Source: Microbispora catharanthi (GTDB taxonomy: Bacteria > Actinomycetota > Actinomycetes > Streptosporangiales > Streptosporangiaceae). From it: DNA of 64,000 nucleotides. The DNA lies in the NCBI RefSeq assembly GCF_006334915.2, contig NZ_VDMA02000009.1, forward strand, positions 124,001-188,000, given 5' to 3'. This document shows positions 41,009 to 49,679 of this stretch, piece after piece; the stretch's first letter is position 1, and every line of letters starts with the position of its first letter. The notes below the pieces were generated by a model that saw only the letters and a program-made list of their open reading frames with translations, was not told the DNA's origin and made no database searches. The position numbers were made by a program, and so were the translations under genes.

Positions 41009-42142
41009 CTAGAGGGCGACCTTCGCGATCTGGTCGACGTAGTTCTCGGTGAGCCAGACGTTGTCGTCGGGCCCGCTGGTGATGTCGAAGGGTCCGGCGA
41101 GACTGGTCGGCATGTTGTACTCGATGATGATTCCCGAGGTGGTGACGCTGGCCGCCGCGTTGCCGAGTTGCTCGGTCACCCACAGCCTGCCGTCGGAGCC
41201 GCTGGTGATGCCCCAGGGGAAGGCGTTGGAATCGTCCACTGAGTACTCGGTGAAGTCGCCGTCCGTGGTGACGGAGCCGACCTTCCCGTTGGCGTCGGCG
41301 TACCACAGGTCGCCGTCCGGCCCGGTGGTGATCCCTATGGGCGTCGCCCCCGAGGAGGGGATGGCGAACTCGGTGATGTCCCCGTCCGGGGTGATCTGGC
41401 CGATCTTGCCGGCGAACGATTCGGTGAACCACAGGTTGCCGTCGGGACCGGCCGTGATCCGCATCGGATAGGCGTCGGCGGTCGGCAGGGCGTATTCCGT
41501 GATGGTCCCCGAGGTGGTGATCCGGCCGATCTTGTTGCCGATCGTCTCGACGAACCACAGGGCGCCGTCGGGGCCCGCGGTGATGCCCCAGGGGTAGGAC
41601 CCCGCGCTGGGCAGGGCGTATTCCGTGATGGTCCCCGAGGTGGTGATCCGGCCGATCTTGTCGCCGGTCGCCTCGGTGAACCACAGGGCGCCGTCCGGCC
41701 CGGTGGTGATGTGCCCCGGCTCGGCGTCGTCCGTCGGCACGGCGAACTCGGTGAAGTCGCCGCCGGTGGTGACGCGCCCGATGTTGCCGGCGTAGTTCTC
41801 GGTGAACCACAGCGCGCCGTCGGGACCCGAGGTGATGCCGACGGGCCCGGACGTATGGGTCGGGGTGTCCATCTCCGAGACCGTGGGAACCCGCGCCGCG
41901 TCGCCGGAGCCGGACGACCTGGCGAGCGGGCGCGGCCGGTGGGCGGGACACCGCATGTGCCGGTGCTCCGGCATCCGCTTCAGCTTCTGGCAGATCCGCA
42001 CCCACGGCGGTGGCGGCTTCGGACGCTCGCCCGGCCCGGCGGCGGCACCGGCGGGCAGGCCGGTGAACAGGGGCGCGGCCGTCGCCAGGGCCAGCGCCAT
42101 CGCCGCGAGCGGGCGGCGGAGGTGTCGTGAGAAGCGGGGCAT
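41009..42142 (-). CDS. Secreted seven-repeat beta-propeller, virginiamycin B lyase-like
   Basis: 377 residues from ATG 42142 (GAAGGG upstream). Signal peptide (1-34), a basic Pro/Arg/His-rich stretch (~35-80), then seven near-perfect ~41-residue repeats of the form GITxGPDGxLWFTExxxxxIGRxTxxGxITEYxxP (~95-377). The repeat is that of the Vgb streptogramin B lyase propeller. The catalytic His residues of Vgb are not evident: only two His occur in the whole propeller, both early. Lyase activity is therefore doubtful and a binding or structural role outside the cell more likely. Confidence 0.8.
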   Translation of the reverse strand: MPRFSRHLRRPLAAMALALATAAPLFTGLPAGAAAGPGERPKPPPPWVRICQKLKRMPEHRHMRCPAHRPRPLARSSGSGDAARVPTVSEMDTPTHTSGPVGITSGPDGALWFTENYAGNIGRVTTGGDFTEFAVPTDDAEPGHITTGPDGALWFTEATGDKIGRITTSGTITEYALPSAGSYPWGITAGPDGALWFVETIGNKIGRITTSGTITEYALPTADAYPMRITAGPDGNLWFTESFAGKIGQITPDGDITEFAIPSSGATPIGITTGPDGDLWYADANGKVGSVTTDGDFTEYSVDDSNAFPWGITSGSDGRLWVTEQLGNAAASVTTSGIIIEYNMPTSLAGPFDITSGPDDNVWLTENYVDQIAKVAL

Positions 42143-42300
42143 GGCATCCCTTCGGCTGAGGAGCGACACGAGACGCCGGATCGGAAGCCGCGCCGCCGGC
42201 CCGGCGGGCCTCACTATGGCCGACCTGCCTGACCGGGCGCCGACCCGCCGCGTCCGTGGCGGGTCACGAGACCGCCAACTCCTGTATCGACCGAGGACGA

Positions 42301-42879
42301 TCAGGCGACCGAGTGGGTGATGGTCCCGGTGTAGACACCGGCCGCCGCGTTGGACGGGATGGCGATGACCAAGGTGGGCTGCCAGCTCGTCGACATCGGC
42401 GTCGCCTGCTTGCGCCCGCTGAACGCGGTGACCGGCGAGGTGAGGGCCACCCGGCTGGCCGCGGTGGGCTGACCGGGGTTGCGGGTGCCCACCCCGGACG
42501 ACGCGGTGACCGGTCCCGACCAGTAGAAGACGTTCGCCGTCGTGATCGTCTGCGTGGGCGTGCCGCTGCCGGTGGTGAAGTTCGTGGCGGACACGGTCGC
42601 CGTCCAGGGAGGGATTCCCGACCTGGAGTCGGCCACGGTCACCGTGCCCATGGACGCGCTGATCGTGCCGCCCTGCGCGACGCTGCCGAGGTTCACCGAG
42701 CCGGGCACGGTGATCGTCAGCGGGTCGGCCCGCAGGGGGACCAGCGCCGTTCCCGTGTCGGCCCGCGCCGCCGCCGCAAGGCCGGGCACGGCGGGCAGCG
42801 AGGCGGGCAGCGCGACCGGCGCAGCGATCGACGCGGCCAGCGTCGCCGTCACGACCATGCCCGCACCGACCTGCCGCAT
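42301..42879 (-). CDS. Secreted WxL-like domain protein
   Basis: 192 residues, ATG 42879, GAGGAAGG 6 bases upstream. Signal peptide (1-40), then a single all-beta domain: LTITVPGSVNLGSVAQGGTISASMGTVTVADSRSGIPPWTATVSATNF ... FYWSGPVTAS ... TWQPTLVIAIPSNAAAGVYTGTITHSVA. The 'VTDxRG..PWTATVSA' block and the C-terminal 'P...AGVYTGTITHSV' match the layout of Gram-positive WxL cell-surface domains (the motif here is WTA instead of WxL). Probably binds the cell wall. Paralogous to, and divergent from, the gene at 43163. Confidence 0.62.
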   Translation of the reverse strand: MRQVGAGMVVTATLAASIAAPVALPASLPAVPGLAAAARADTGTALVPLRADPLTITVPGSVNLGSVAQGGTISASMGTVTVADSRSGIPPWTATVSATNFTTGSGTPTQTITTANVFYWSGPVTASSGVGTRNPGQPTAASRVALTSPVTAFSGRKQATPMSTSWQPTLVIAIPSNAAAGVYTGTITHSVA

Positions 42880-43162
42880 GTGTGGCCTTCCTCGTCGCCC
42901 TGCCGTCGTTCCGCCGCCACGCGGCCGATCTCGCCCGTGAACGACCCACGGCAGGTTAGGGCGCCGAAGCGGCGTCCGGCCGTCGCCACGCCGAGACCAG
43001 CCGCAACCGTGGACATCGGGCGGCACGTCTCCGCCGGTCGTCATCTGATCACAAAGGGTCTCCAGACGCCGGCGGAAGAACCGTGTCGTACGCCTCTGAC
43101 CGGCCAGGATGTCACCGACCGAGGCCCGGACGGGGCATCGCAGCGAGGGAGGAGATCGGCAG

Positions 43163-43765
43163 ATGGGCAAGAGGAGTGTCGCCGCGCCGTCGGCGGGTGC
43201 CGCAGGACTGGCGCTGGTCGCGGCGTTGACGATGACGCCGGCGGCGCAGCCCGCTCTGGCGGGCACGTGCCCCGCCTCCACCACCTGCCCCACGACCGTC
43301 ACCTTCACCGTCAACGCCCCCGACGGCCTGACGATCAGCGTGCCCGACGGTCCCGTCAACATCGGCAGCGGTGCGCCGGGAGGCCAGATCAGCGGCCTCC
43401 TGGGCCCGGTGACGGTGTCCGACCAGCGCGCGGCGCTCACCGCGACGTGGGTGGCCACGGTGTCGGCCGCCGCGGGAGGCTTCACCACCGGCGGCGGCAC
43501 CCCAGCGGAGACCGTTCCCAACACCGCGGTCCTCTACTGGTCCGGGCCGGCGACGGCCACCACCGGCGGTGTCCCCGCCGACTTCAGTCCGGGACAGGCG
43601 ACCGCCGCGGACGCCCAGTCGCTCGACGTGTCGCGCACCGCGTTCAGCAAGACGAGCGGCTCCGGCGACAACTCCGCCACGTGGAACCCGACCATCGTCG
43701 TCAACGTCCCCGCCCAGGCCGTGGCGGGCACCTACACCGGCACGGTGAACCACTCCGTTGCCTGA
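43163..43765 (+). CDS. Secreted WxL-like domain protein (paralogue)
   Basis: 200 residues, ATG 43163 with GGGAGGAG upstream. Signal peptide to ~34 (ending ALA-G), then the same fold as its neighbour: LTISVPDGPVNIGSGAPGGQISGLLGPVTVSDQRAALTATWVATVSA ... NTAVLYWSGPATAT ... WNPTIVVNVPAQAVAGTYTGTVNHSVA. Start of a two-gene unit with a DUF916-like protein whose TTG start overlaps this stop. Role: putative cell-surface protein of a WxL-type system. Confidence 0.65.
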   Translation: MGKRSVAAPSAGAAGLALVAALTMTPAAQPALAGTCPASTTCPTTVTFTVNAPDGLTISVPDGPVNIGSGAPGGQISGLLGPVTVSDQRAALTATWVATVSAAAGGFTTGGGTPAETVPNTAVLYWSGPATATTGGVPADFSPGQATAADAQSLDVSRTAFSKTSGSGDNSATWNPTIVVNVPAQAVAGTYTGTVNHSVA

Positions 43766-44780
43766 CCGCCCGGCCCGCAGGGCCATCGCCTCCGGCCTGT
43801 TCGCGATCGTGCTGCACGCGGCGGCCGTCGCACCGGCGGCCGCTGCCGGCGACCCGCGCCGGCACCGCCCGGAGAGGTTCGGCATCCGGCTGCTGGAGAT
43901 TCCCGAGAACCGCCTGGACGATCCGCGCTCGCACGCGTTCATCGTCGACCACGTGAATCCCGGCACCACGTTCACCCGGCGTCTCGAGGTCTTCAGCACC
44001 TCGTCGGAGCGGCAGCACGTGAACGTGTATCCCGCTGCGGCCCGGGTCGGCGACGCGGGCTTCACGTTCGCCCCCGCGCGCACCGGCAACGAGCTGACCT
44101 CATGGATCACGCTCGACCGCTCGGCGGTGGACCTGCCGCCGCACGGTCACGTCCCGGTGACGGCCACCGTCGCGGTGCCGCCCACGGCTTCCAAGGGCGA
44201 GCGTTACGCCGTCATCTGGGCGGAGATCTCCTCGGCCTCGCCCGGCCCGTCGGGCAACGTCGCGCTCGTCAACCGGATCGGCGTCCGCACCTACCTGGAC
44301 GTGGGCCCGGGCGGCGAACCGCCGACGAGCTTCCGGATCGGCGAGGTGACCGCCGGGCGCACCGACGGCGGGCAGCCGCGGCTGGTGGCCGAGGTCGGCA
44401 ACACGGGGGAGCGCGCCGTCGACCTGGAGGGCGAGGTGCGGCTGTCGGAGGGGCCGAGCGCGCTCAGCGCCGGGCCGTTCCGCAGCACCCGCGCCACCAC
44501 CCTGCCTCCCGGCGGCCACGGTCAGGTGACCGTGCTGCTGGGCCACGACCTGCCCGCCGGGCCCTGGAGGTTCCGGCTCACCCTGCGCAGCGGCCGCGTC
44601 AGCCGTACGACCGGCGGGACGATCACCTTCCCCCCGGCCGGAGAACGGGCGGCGGCGGAGGGCGACCCCAGTGTGCCGGTCCTCGCGGCCTGCGCCGCCG
44701 CGGCCCTCGCCGCCGCGGTCCTCCTGGTCGTGAACCTGCGCCGGTTCCGCCGCCGCCCTCTGGACGGCGAGGCGGCCTGA
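43758..44780 (+). CDS. DUF916-like, WxL-interacting-protein-like membrane-anchored protein
   Basis: 340 residues from TTG 43758, overlapping the preceding gene by 8 bases. Signal peptide (1-30), then an N-terminal beta domain (GIRLLEIPENRLDDPRSHAFIVDHVNPGTTFTRRLEVFSTSSERQHVNVYPAAARV ... LPPHGHVPVTATVAVPPTASKGERYAVIWAEI) with the layout of DUF916, then a second Ig-like beta domain, and one C-terminal membrane helix (~312-331) with a short basic tail. Firmicutes WxL operons pair WxL proteins with exactly this type of membrane-anchored partner. Confidence 0.65.
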   Translation: MPDRPARRAIASGLFAIVLHAAAVAPAAAAGDPRRHRPERFGIRLLEIPENRLDDPRSHAFIVDHVNPGTTFTRRLEVFSTSSERQHVNVYPAAARVGDAGFTFAPARTGNELTSWITLDRSAVDLPPHGHVPVTATVAVPPTASKGERYAVIWAEISSASPGPSGNVALVNRIGVRTYLDVGPGGEPPTSFRIGEVTAGRTDGGQPRLVAEVGNTGERAVDLEGEVRLSEGPSALSAGPFRSTRATTLPPGGHGQVTVLLGHDLPAGPWRFRLTLRSGRVSRTTGGTITFPPAGERAAAEGDPSVPVLAACAAAALAAAVLLVVNLRRFRRRPLDGEAA

Positions 44781-44796
44781 CCCGCTCGCCGGCCCG

Positions 44797-44808
44797 GCCC
44801 GTACGGGC
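44797..44808. terminator. Palindrome between convergent genes
   Basis: GCCCGTACGGGC lies in the 50-bp gap between the DUF916-like gene (+) and the GntR gene (-). Candidate shared terminator; short and without a U-tract. Confidence 0.35.
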
Positions 44809-44830
44809 ACCACACCCGGCGAGGGGCGGA

Positions 44831-45193
44831 TCAGTGCTCCGCCAGAGCCCTGCGGACCGCGTCGAGGGCCTCATCCTCGGAGGCCCCGAGGTGTCGCACG
44901 GCGCCGGCGAACTCCTCGGCGGCCTTGCGCAGGCGCAGGCGACCGCCCTGCGCGGCGAGATCGGTGATCGTCGCCGCGCGACCCCGGCGCAACTCGACCA
45001 AGCCCTCGTCGCGAAGCTGCTGGTAGCCGCGTAGCACGGTGTGCAGGTTGATGCCGAGCGCCGCCGCGACGGCGCGCGCCGACGGCAGTTTGTCGCCGGG
45101 GGCGGCCGCGCCCCTGGCGACCGCCGCGCGCACCGAGGCCGCCACCTGGTCGGCCAGGGGCTGAGCGGAGGACGGATCGACGACGATCAGCAC
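44831..45193 (-). CDS. GntR-family regulator, short (YtrA-like)
   Basis: 120 residues from GTG 45193. Complete winged helix-turn-helix: VVDPSSAQPLADQVAASVRAAVARGAAAPGDKLPSARAVAAALGINLHTVLRGYQQLRDEGLVELRRGRAATI, plus a ~45-residue helical tail for dimerisation, as in the YtrA subfamily. It overlaps the stop of the upstream membrane-protein gene by a few bases, so the two form an operon and the regulator likely controls it. Confidence 0.87.
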   Translation of the reverse strand: MLIVVDPSSAQPLADQVAASVRAAVARGAAAPGDKLPSARAVAAALGINLHTVLRGYQQLRDEGLVELRRGRAATITDLAAQGGRLRLRKAAEEFAGAVRHLGASEDEALDAVRRALAEH

Positions 45194-45864
45194 CCGGCGG
45201 CTCCCCTGACACAGGCGAGTGACGCGTTCACCAGCGCGGCGGCCGTATCGGCGGTCCGGGTCGAGTACAGGAACTCCCGGCCGTCGGTGAGCCGGAGGGC
45301 CAGCACCGGACCACGGCCGCTCACGTATCCCCACCCCTTACCGCCGCCGATCAGGCCGCCGGGGCCCATCCCGGGTCCTCTCGGCCGCGCCGAAGCGAAC
45401 TGCACCGCATCGTACGGCAGGGTCCGGCGCAGACCGCCGAGCCAGGGCAGGCTCACCTCCACGCCCCGGCCGTCGACCCGGAGCCGGGTGCGGGCCTGGA
45501 GGATCAGGAAGACCCCGAGAATCGCCGCCATCGTGGGCGGCTGCCAGGATGACGAGAAGTCGGGAGCCCAGAACCAGGCCAGGGCGAGGAACGCCGTGCC
45601 CTGGAGCAGCGGGGCGCGGTGCCAGGTGGTCACGGCGTAGACGGCCCGCTGACTGGGCGCGATCTCCGCCGGAGTCGCCCACACCTGTCGCGGCACCGGG
45701 TGCTCGGCGTCGATCAGCGCCGTCACCGCGAAACCGTTCGACGCCCCCATGGAGACGCCCATGGCCAGGGAACTCGCGGTCACCCAGCGCTGCAACTCCG
45801 GCCAGCGCCCGTAGTGCATGAACATGGCGACGGACGCCACTGCAGTTCCGCGAGGAGTCCCCAT
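45187..45864 (-). CDS. Membrane protein with bacterial PH-like domain
   Basis: 225 residues from ATG 45864; no strong ribosome site, and ATG 45825 is an alternative. Three membrane-like segments at ~25-45, ~75-90 and ~100-117 (AMGVSMGASNGFAVTALI, GTAFLALAWFWA, MAAILGVFLILQA) precede a beta-rich domain (RLRVDGRGVEVSLPWLGGLRRTLPYDAVQFASARP ... VLALRLTDGREFLYSTRTADTAAALVNAS) with a PH-like 'LRLxxGREFLxSTxxAxxAAALVNA' ending. It is first in a two-gene operon with the GntR regulator. Function unknown. Confidence 0.6.
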   Translation of the reverse strand: MGTPRGTAVASVAMFMHYGRWPELQRWVTASSLAMGVSMGASNGFAVTALIDAEHPVPRQVWATPAEIAPSQRAVYAVTTWHRAPLLQGTAFLALAWFWAPDFSSSWQPPTMAAILGVFLILQARTRLRVDGRGVEVSLPWLGGLRRTLPYDAVQFASARPRGPGMGPGGLIGGGKGWGYVSGRGPVLALRLTDGREFLYSTRTADTAAALVNASLACVRGAAGC

Positions 45865-46014
45865 TGAGATCTCGTACGGTGGAGCCCGGCATGTCCGGAA
45901 GCGCGGGGTGGTCGCGGGCAACGACTCGATCGGATAACGGCCCGCCGATCCGCGCGTCCGTGCGTGTTCGATGTCCTTGATGCGGCCTGAAATGATCAGT
46001 TCTTTGGGGGAAGC

Positions 46015-47496
46015 GTGGTTACGGGCGAGGCGGTCCGGACGTCCGGCCGGAGGACGGGTGCGGACGCGAAGGACTGGCCCCGCTGGACCCCGCTGCTCGC
46101 GGGCCTGCTGACCACCTGTGTCGCCATCTCCGGCACCACGGCGTCGCTGTCGGGCGACGAGGTGGCGACCTACAGCGCCGCGGTGGCCCGGCCGCTGAGC
46201 GGGCTGTGGGGACTCGTCCAGCAGATCGACGGCCACTTTCTGCCCTACTACCTGCTCATCCATGTCTGGTCATGGCTCGGGGAGGCCGAGTGGTGGCTGC
46301 GCCTGCCCTCGGCCCTCGCGGCCGGTGTGGCGGCGGGCTTCCTGGCCGACCTCGGCCGCCGGCTGGCCGGTCCTCGGGCGGGCGTGCCGGCCGCGGCGCT
46401 GTTCGCCGTCCTGCCGTCGGTGTCCTACCACGGCGCCAACGCCCGGCCGTACGCGTTCGCGGCGGCGGCTGCCGTCGTCTCCGCCTGGGCGCTGCACCGG
46501 GTGGCCGAGGCGCCCACAGGCTCCCGGATCCGCTGGTACGCGGCGTCGGTGGCGCTGCTCGGCTGCACGCACCTGTTCTCGGTCCTGGTGCTTCCGGCCC
46601 AGTTCCTGGCCGCCCTGCTCGTCCTGCCCCGCCGTACGTTCCTGACCAGGATCGTCCCCGCGACGGCGGTGGGGTGCGTCCCCCTCGCGATCCTCGCCCT
46701 GGTGGGCTGGGGCGAGCGCCACGCGATCAGCTGGATCCAGCCGCACGGGCCCGACGTGCTGCTGAAGTTCCCCAAGCACGCGGCGGGCTCCGACCTCGCC
46801 GGGCCGCCGCTGTTCGCCCTCGCCGTCGTGGGGGTGGTGATCCTGCTGCGCAGGTCGGTCCCCTGGGGCGTCCTCGCCGGCGGCTGGCTCGTCCTCCCGC
46901 CCGTGCTGCTGCTCGTGATCGACGCGCTGGTGACCCCGGCGTACGTGGACCGTTATGTGTTCGTCGCGGCGCCCGCCCTGGCCCTGGCGGGAGGCGTGGC
47001 CCTGGCCTCGGTCCGCCTGGCCCCCGTCCCCTTCGCGCTGGTCTGCGCGCCCGTCGTCCTCGCCGTCGCGCTGCTGGGGCTGCCCGCACAGGCCGACTAC
47101 CGGCAGCGCAACGGCCACTACGACGACTTCCCCGGCGCGGTCGGCGTGATCCGGGCGCGGGAGCGCCCCGGCGACGCCATCGTGTACGGCCAGAGCCGGC
47201 TGCGTACCGGCTTCGTCTACTACGGCCGCGAGGGCCTCCCCGAGGACGTGCTTCTCAGGGGGCCGGGCCCGGCCTTCGAGTACGCGGAGCGGGACGACCT
47301 CGCCGAGGCCCTGGCGGGGCGCCGCCGGGTCTGGGTGGTCTGGCGAGGGACGAAGCAGGCCGGGCTGACGGGGAAGAAGATTCCCAAGGTGGCCGCCGTG
47401 CGCGCGGCCGGATATCGGCTCTCGACGGCCTGGCACTCGGCGGAGCTGCCCGGCCTGACCGTCGCACTGTTCGAGCGCGTGCGCGGCAAGGGCTGA
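46015..47496 (+). CDS. GT39/ArnT-like membrane glycosyltransferase
   Basis: 493 residues from GTG 46015. Polytopic: roughly ten hydrophobic helices to ~390, then a soluble C-terminal domain (~390-493). The first outer loop has SGDEVATYSAAVARPLSG, the acidic catalytic 'DE' signature of GT-C enzymes (GT39/GT83); VDRYVFVAAPALALAGG and RPGDAIVYGQSRLRTGFVYYG follow. Such enzymes transfer a sugar from a polyprenyl phosphate donor to an acceptor outside the membrane. Acceptor unknown; lies among other surface-glycan genes. Confidence 0.82.
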   Translation: MVTGEAVRTSGRRTGADAKDWPRWTPLLAGLLTTCVAISGTTASLSGDEVATYSAAVARPLSGLWGLVQQIDGHFLPYYLLIHVWSWLGEAEWWLRLPSALAAGVAAGFLADLGRRLAGPRAGVPAAALFAVLPSVSYHGANARPYAFAAAAAVVSAWALHRVAEAPTGSRIRWYAASVALLGCTHLFSVLVLPAQFLAALLVLPRRTFLTRIVPATAVGCVPLAILALVGWGERHAISWIQPHGPDVLLKFPKHAAGSDLAGPPLFALAVVGVVILLRRSVPWGVLAGGWLVLPPVLLLVIDALVTPAYVDRYVFVAAPALALAGGVALASVRLAPVPFALVCAPVVLAVALLGLPAQADYRQRNGHYDDFPGAVGVIRARERPGDAIVYGQSRLRTGFVYYGREGLPEDVLLRGPGPAFEYAERDDLAEALAGRRRVWVVWRGTKQAGLTGKKIPKVAAVRAAGYRLSTAWHSAELPGLTVALFERVRGKG

Positions 47497-47571
47497 GATT
47501 TGTGGACCGTTTCATCACGGTTGGACATCGCGCGAAAGAGTAATTGCCAAATGTGAGTAAAGTTTCTCTTC

Positions 47572-48441
47572 ATGCGACTTACGGTGAAGAGACTTCTGCC
47601 TGCCTGTCTCCTAACCGCGGCGTCGATCGCGGGACTCCAGCATCCGGCCGCGGCGACGGCCGGATCGGCCGTCCTCGGGCAGGCGGCGGCCCCCGCGCAC
47701 GTGGCTCGACAGCAAGCGCGGGCGGCCAAGGTGCCGACCGTGGTCCTCACCTTCGACGACGGCACGGCCGACCACCTCGCCGTCGCCGGAATGCTGAGCA
47801 GGCGCGGCCTCAAGGGCACCTTCTACGTCAACAGCGGCCGCCTCGGCAAGCGCGGCTTCCTGAGCGTCGCCGCGCTGCGGGCCATCGCGAAGGAGGGCCA
47901 CGAGATCGGCGGCCACACCCTTCAGCATCCGCACCTGCCGGAGATGTTCGACGCGGCGCAGCAGACGGAGATCTGCGACGACAGGCGGGCGCTGCTGAAG
48001 ATGGGCTTCGCCGTGCGGTCGTTCGCCTATCCGTTCGGTGCCTCGGACGAGTCGAGCAAGCGGATCGCGATGAGCTGCGGCTACAACAGCGCGCGCGACA
48101 TCAACGGCCTGTACCGGCCGGACAGCTGCAGCGCCTGCCCGGTCACAGAGACGATTCCGCCCGCGGACCTCGCCGCCGTACGCGTCACGAGCCAGACCCG
48201 CCTGCCGCGCACGGCCCGCACGCTGCGTGAGTTCGTCACGCGCGCCCAGCGGGAGGGCGGCCCAGGCATGGTGACCTTCGTGTTCCACGAGATCAAGGAC
48301 GAGCCGGGGGACAAGTACGCGACGGCGCCCAAGGAGTTCGCCGCCTTCATCGACTGGGTGGCCCGGCAGCGGAAAGCCAAGAAGATCGACGTGAGGACGC
48401 TGGGCGACCTCGTCGGCGGGGGCGTGTCGCCCGTTCCGTGA
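47572..48441 (+). CDS. Secreted polysaccharide deacetylase (NodB domain)
   Basis: 289 residues, ATG 47572. Signal peptide (1-26, ending AAATAG), then the NodB fold: VVLTFDDGTADH (metal-binding Asp-Asp), GTFYVNSGRLGKRGFLSVAALRAIAKEGHEIGGHTLQHPHL (Hx3H metal site), FAYPFGASDESSKRIA and VTFVFHEIKDEP. Removes N- or O-acetyl groups from a cell-wall or other glycan outside the cell. Several Cys pairs (EICDDRRA, YRPDSCSACP) could form disulfides. Stand-alone gene in the surface-glycan block. Confidence 0.93.
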   Translation: MRLTVKRLLPACLLTAASIAGLQHPAAATAGSAVLGQAAAPAHVARQQARAAKVPTVVLTFDDGTADHLAVAGMLSRRGLKGTFYVNSGRLGKRGFLSVAALRAIAKEGHEIGGHTLQHPHLPEMFDAAQQTEICDDRRALLKMGFAVRSFAYPFGASDESSKRIAMSCGYNSARDINGLYRPDSCSACPVTETIPPADLAAVRVTSQTRLPRTARTLREFVTRAQREGGPGMVTFVFHEIKDEPGDKYATAPKEFAAFIDWVARQRKAKKIDVRTLGDLVGGGVSPVP

Positions 48442-48563
48442 TCTCGGCTGCCGCGCCAGGCCACAGCGAGTCGTCAGGTTGACCGCAAGGGTCACAGGGA
48501 TTCACAAGGTTCGGCTGATAAAAGTTCACCAGCCTGTAAAAACGGACGCGCGGGAGGGACACC

Positions 48564-49679
48564 GTGACGGTGACGACCGGCATGTGCTCGCCGTACGGCT
48601 TCACGCGCAGTCCCACCGAGGAGACCGCGACGCTGTCCTGGAGCGACGGCCGGTGGACGATGGGAGGCCGGCCGTTGGCCGTCCCCCCGCAGGCCGTCGA
48701 CGTCGCCGCCCTCCGGCCGCTGCGCGGGCTTCGGGTGGAGTGGCCGGAGGAGCCCGCCGCCGAGGCGCTGGACGCGGTCGGCGGCCTGGCCGCCGCGGGG
48801 GTGCCGCTCACCTTTCGTGATCCGCCGAGGTGGGTGCGCGAGGCCGATCCCGTGCTCGCCGGCCTGGCCGCGGCCTGGACCCCCGAGGCCGACGACGGCA
48901 GGCCCGACTCGGTCGCCGACCTGCGCAGGGAAGAGCACAGCGTGCGTCTGCGCAGGCACGCGCTGCGGGCCAGGGGTGTCGGCACCGGCCTCGCCCCGGT
49001 GACCGTCGTCATGGCCACGCGGCGGCCCCACTACGTAGGCCACGCGCTGCGGCAGCTCGCCCGCCAGCGCGGCGTCGGTCTGGAGGCGATCGTCGCCCTG
49101 CACGGGTTCCCGGCCGCGCGGGTGCGCGAGGCGGTCGAGGAGTTCCCCCACCCGATAACGGTGATCGAGGCCGAGCCGGACGCGCCGCTCGGGACGGTGC
49201 TCAACATGGCGGCGGCACGGGCGTCCACCGGCATCGTCGCCAAATGGGACGACGACGACTGGTACGGCCCCGAGCACCTGGCCGACCTGCTGCTGGCCAT
49301 GGCCTATTCCGGGGCGGAGCTGGTCGGGACCGCGCCGGAGTTCTTCTACCTCCAACCTCTCCACACGACGATCCGCCGCGTCGACTACAGCAGCGAGGTG
49401 TGGGCCGACCACGTCGCGGGCGGCACGATCCTGCTCGGCCGCGAGATCTTCGAGCAGGCCGGCGGCTTCGGGCCGCGGGACCGCGGGGAGGACGCGCACC
49501 TCCTGCGCGCGGTCGAGGCGGCCGGCGGCCGCGTCTACCGCACCCACGGCCTGGGCTACGTCCTGCGGCGATCGGTCGGCGCCGACCACACCTGGAACCT
49601 TCCTCTTGCCCACTTCCTGCGAGTCGCCGCGAACCAGTGGCGCGGCTTTCGCCCGAGTGTGATTTTGGAAGCACGATGA
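48564..49679 (+). CDS. GT2-like glycosyltransferase with N-terminal extension
   Basis: 371 residues from GTG 48564, GGAGGGA upstream. The C-terminal half is a GT-A domain: VTVVMATRRPHYVGHALRQLARQRGVGLEAIVALHG, AKWDDDDWYGPEHLADLLLAM (DxD at DDDD ~232-235), GGTILLGREIFEQAGGFGPRDRGEDAHLLRAVEAAGG. The first ~125 residues are unusual and unassigned. Stop overlaps the next glycosyltransferase start (ATGA). Likely adds sugars to a surface polymer or protein; donor unknown. Confidence 0.85.
   Translation: MTVTTGMCSPYGFTRSPTEETATLSWSDGRWTMGGRPLAVPPQAVDVAALRPLRGLRVEWPEEPAAEALDAVGGLAAAGVPLTFRDPPRWVREADPVLAGLAAAWTPEADDGRPDSVADLRREEHSVRLRRHALRARGVGTGLAPVTVVMATRRPHYVGHALRQLARQRGVGLEAIVALHGFPAARVREAVEEFPHPITVIEAEPDAPLGTVLNMAAARASTGIVAKWDDDDWYGPEHLADLLLAMAYSGAELVGTAPEFFYLQPLHTTIRRVDYSSEVWADHVAGGTILLGREIFEQAGGFGPRDRGEDAHLLRAVEAAGGRVYRTHGLGYVLRRSVGADHTWNLPLAHFLRVAANQWRGFRPSVILEAR

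Noticed and set aside
41009-42142. Streptogramin resistance gene vgb
   Set aside because: Only the repeat fold is shared; signal peptide and missing His argue against a cytoplasmic lyase.
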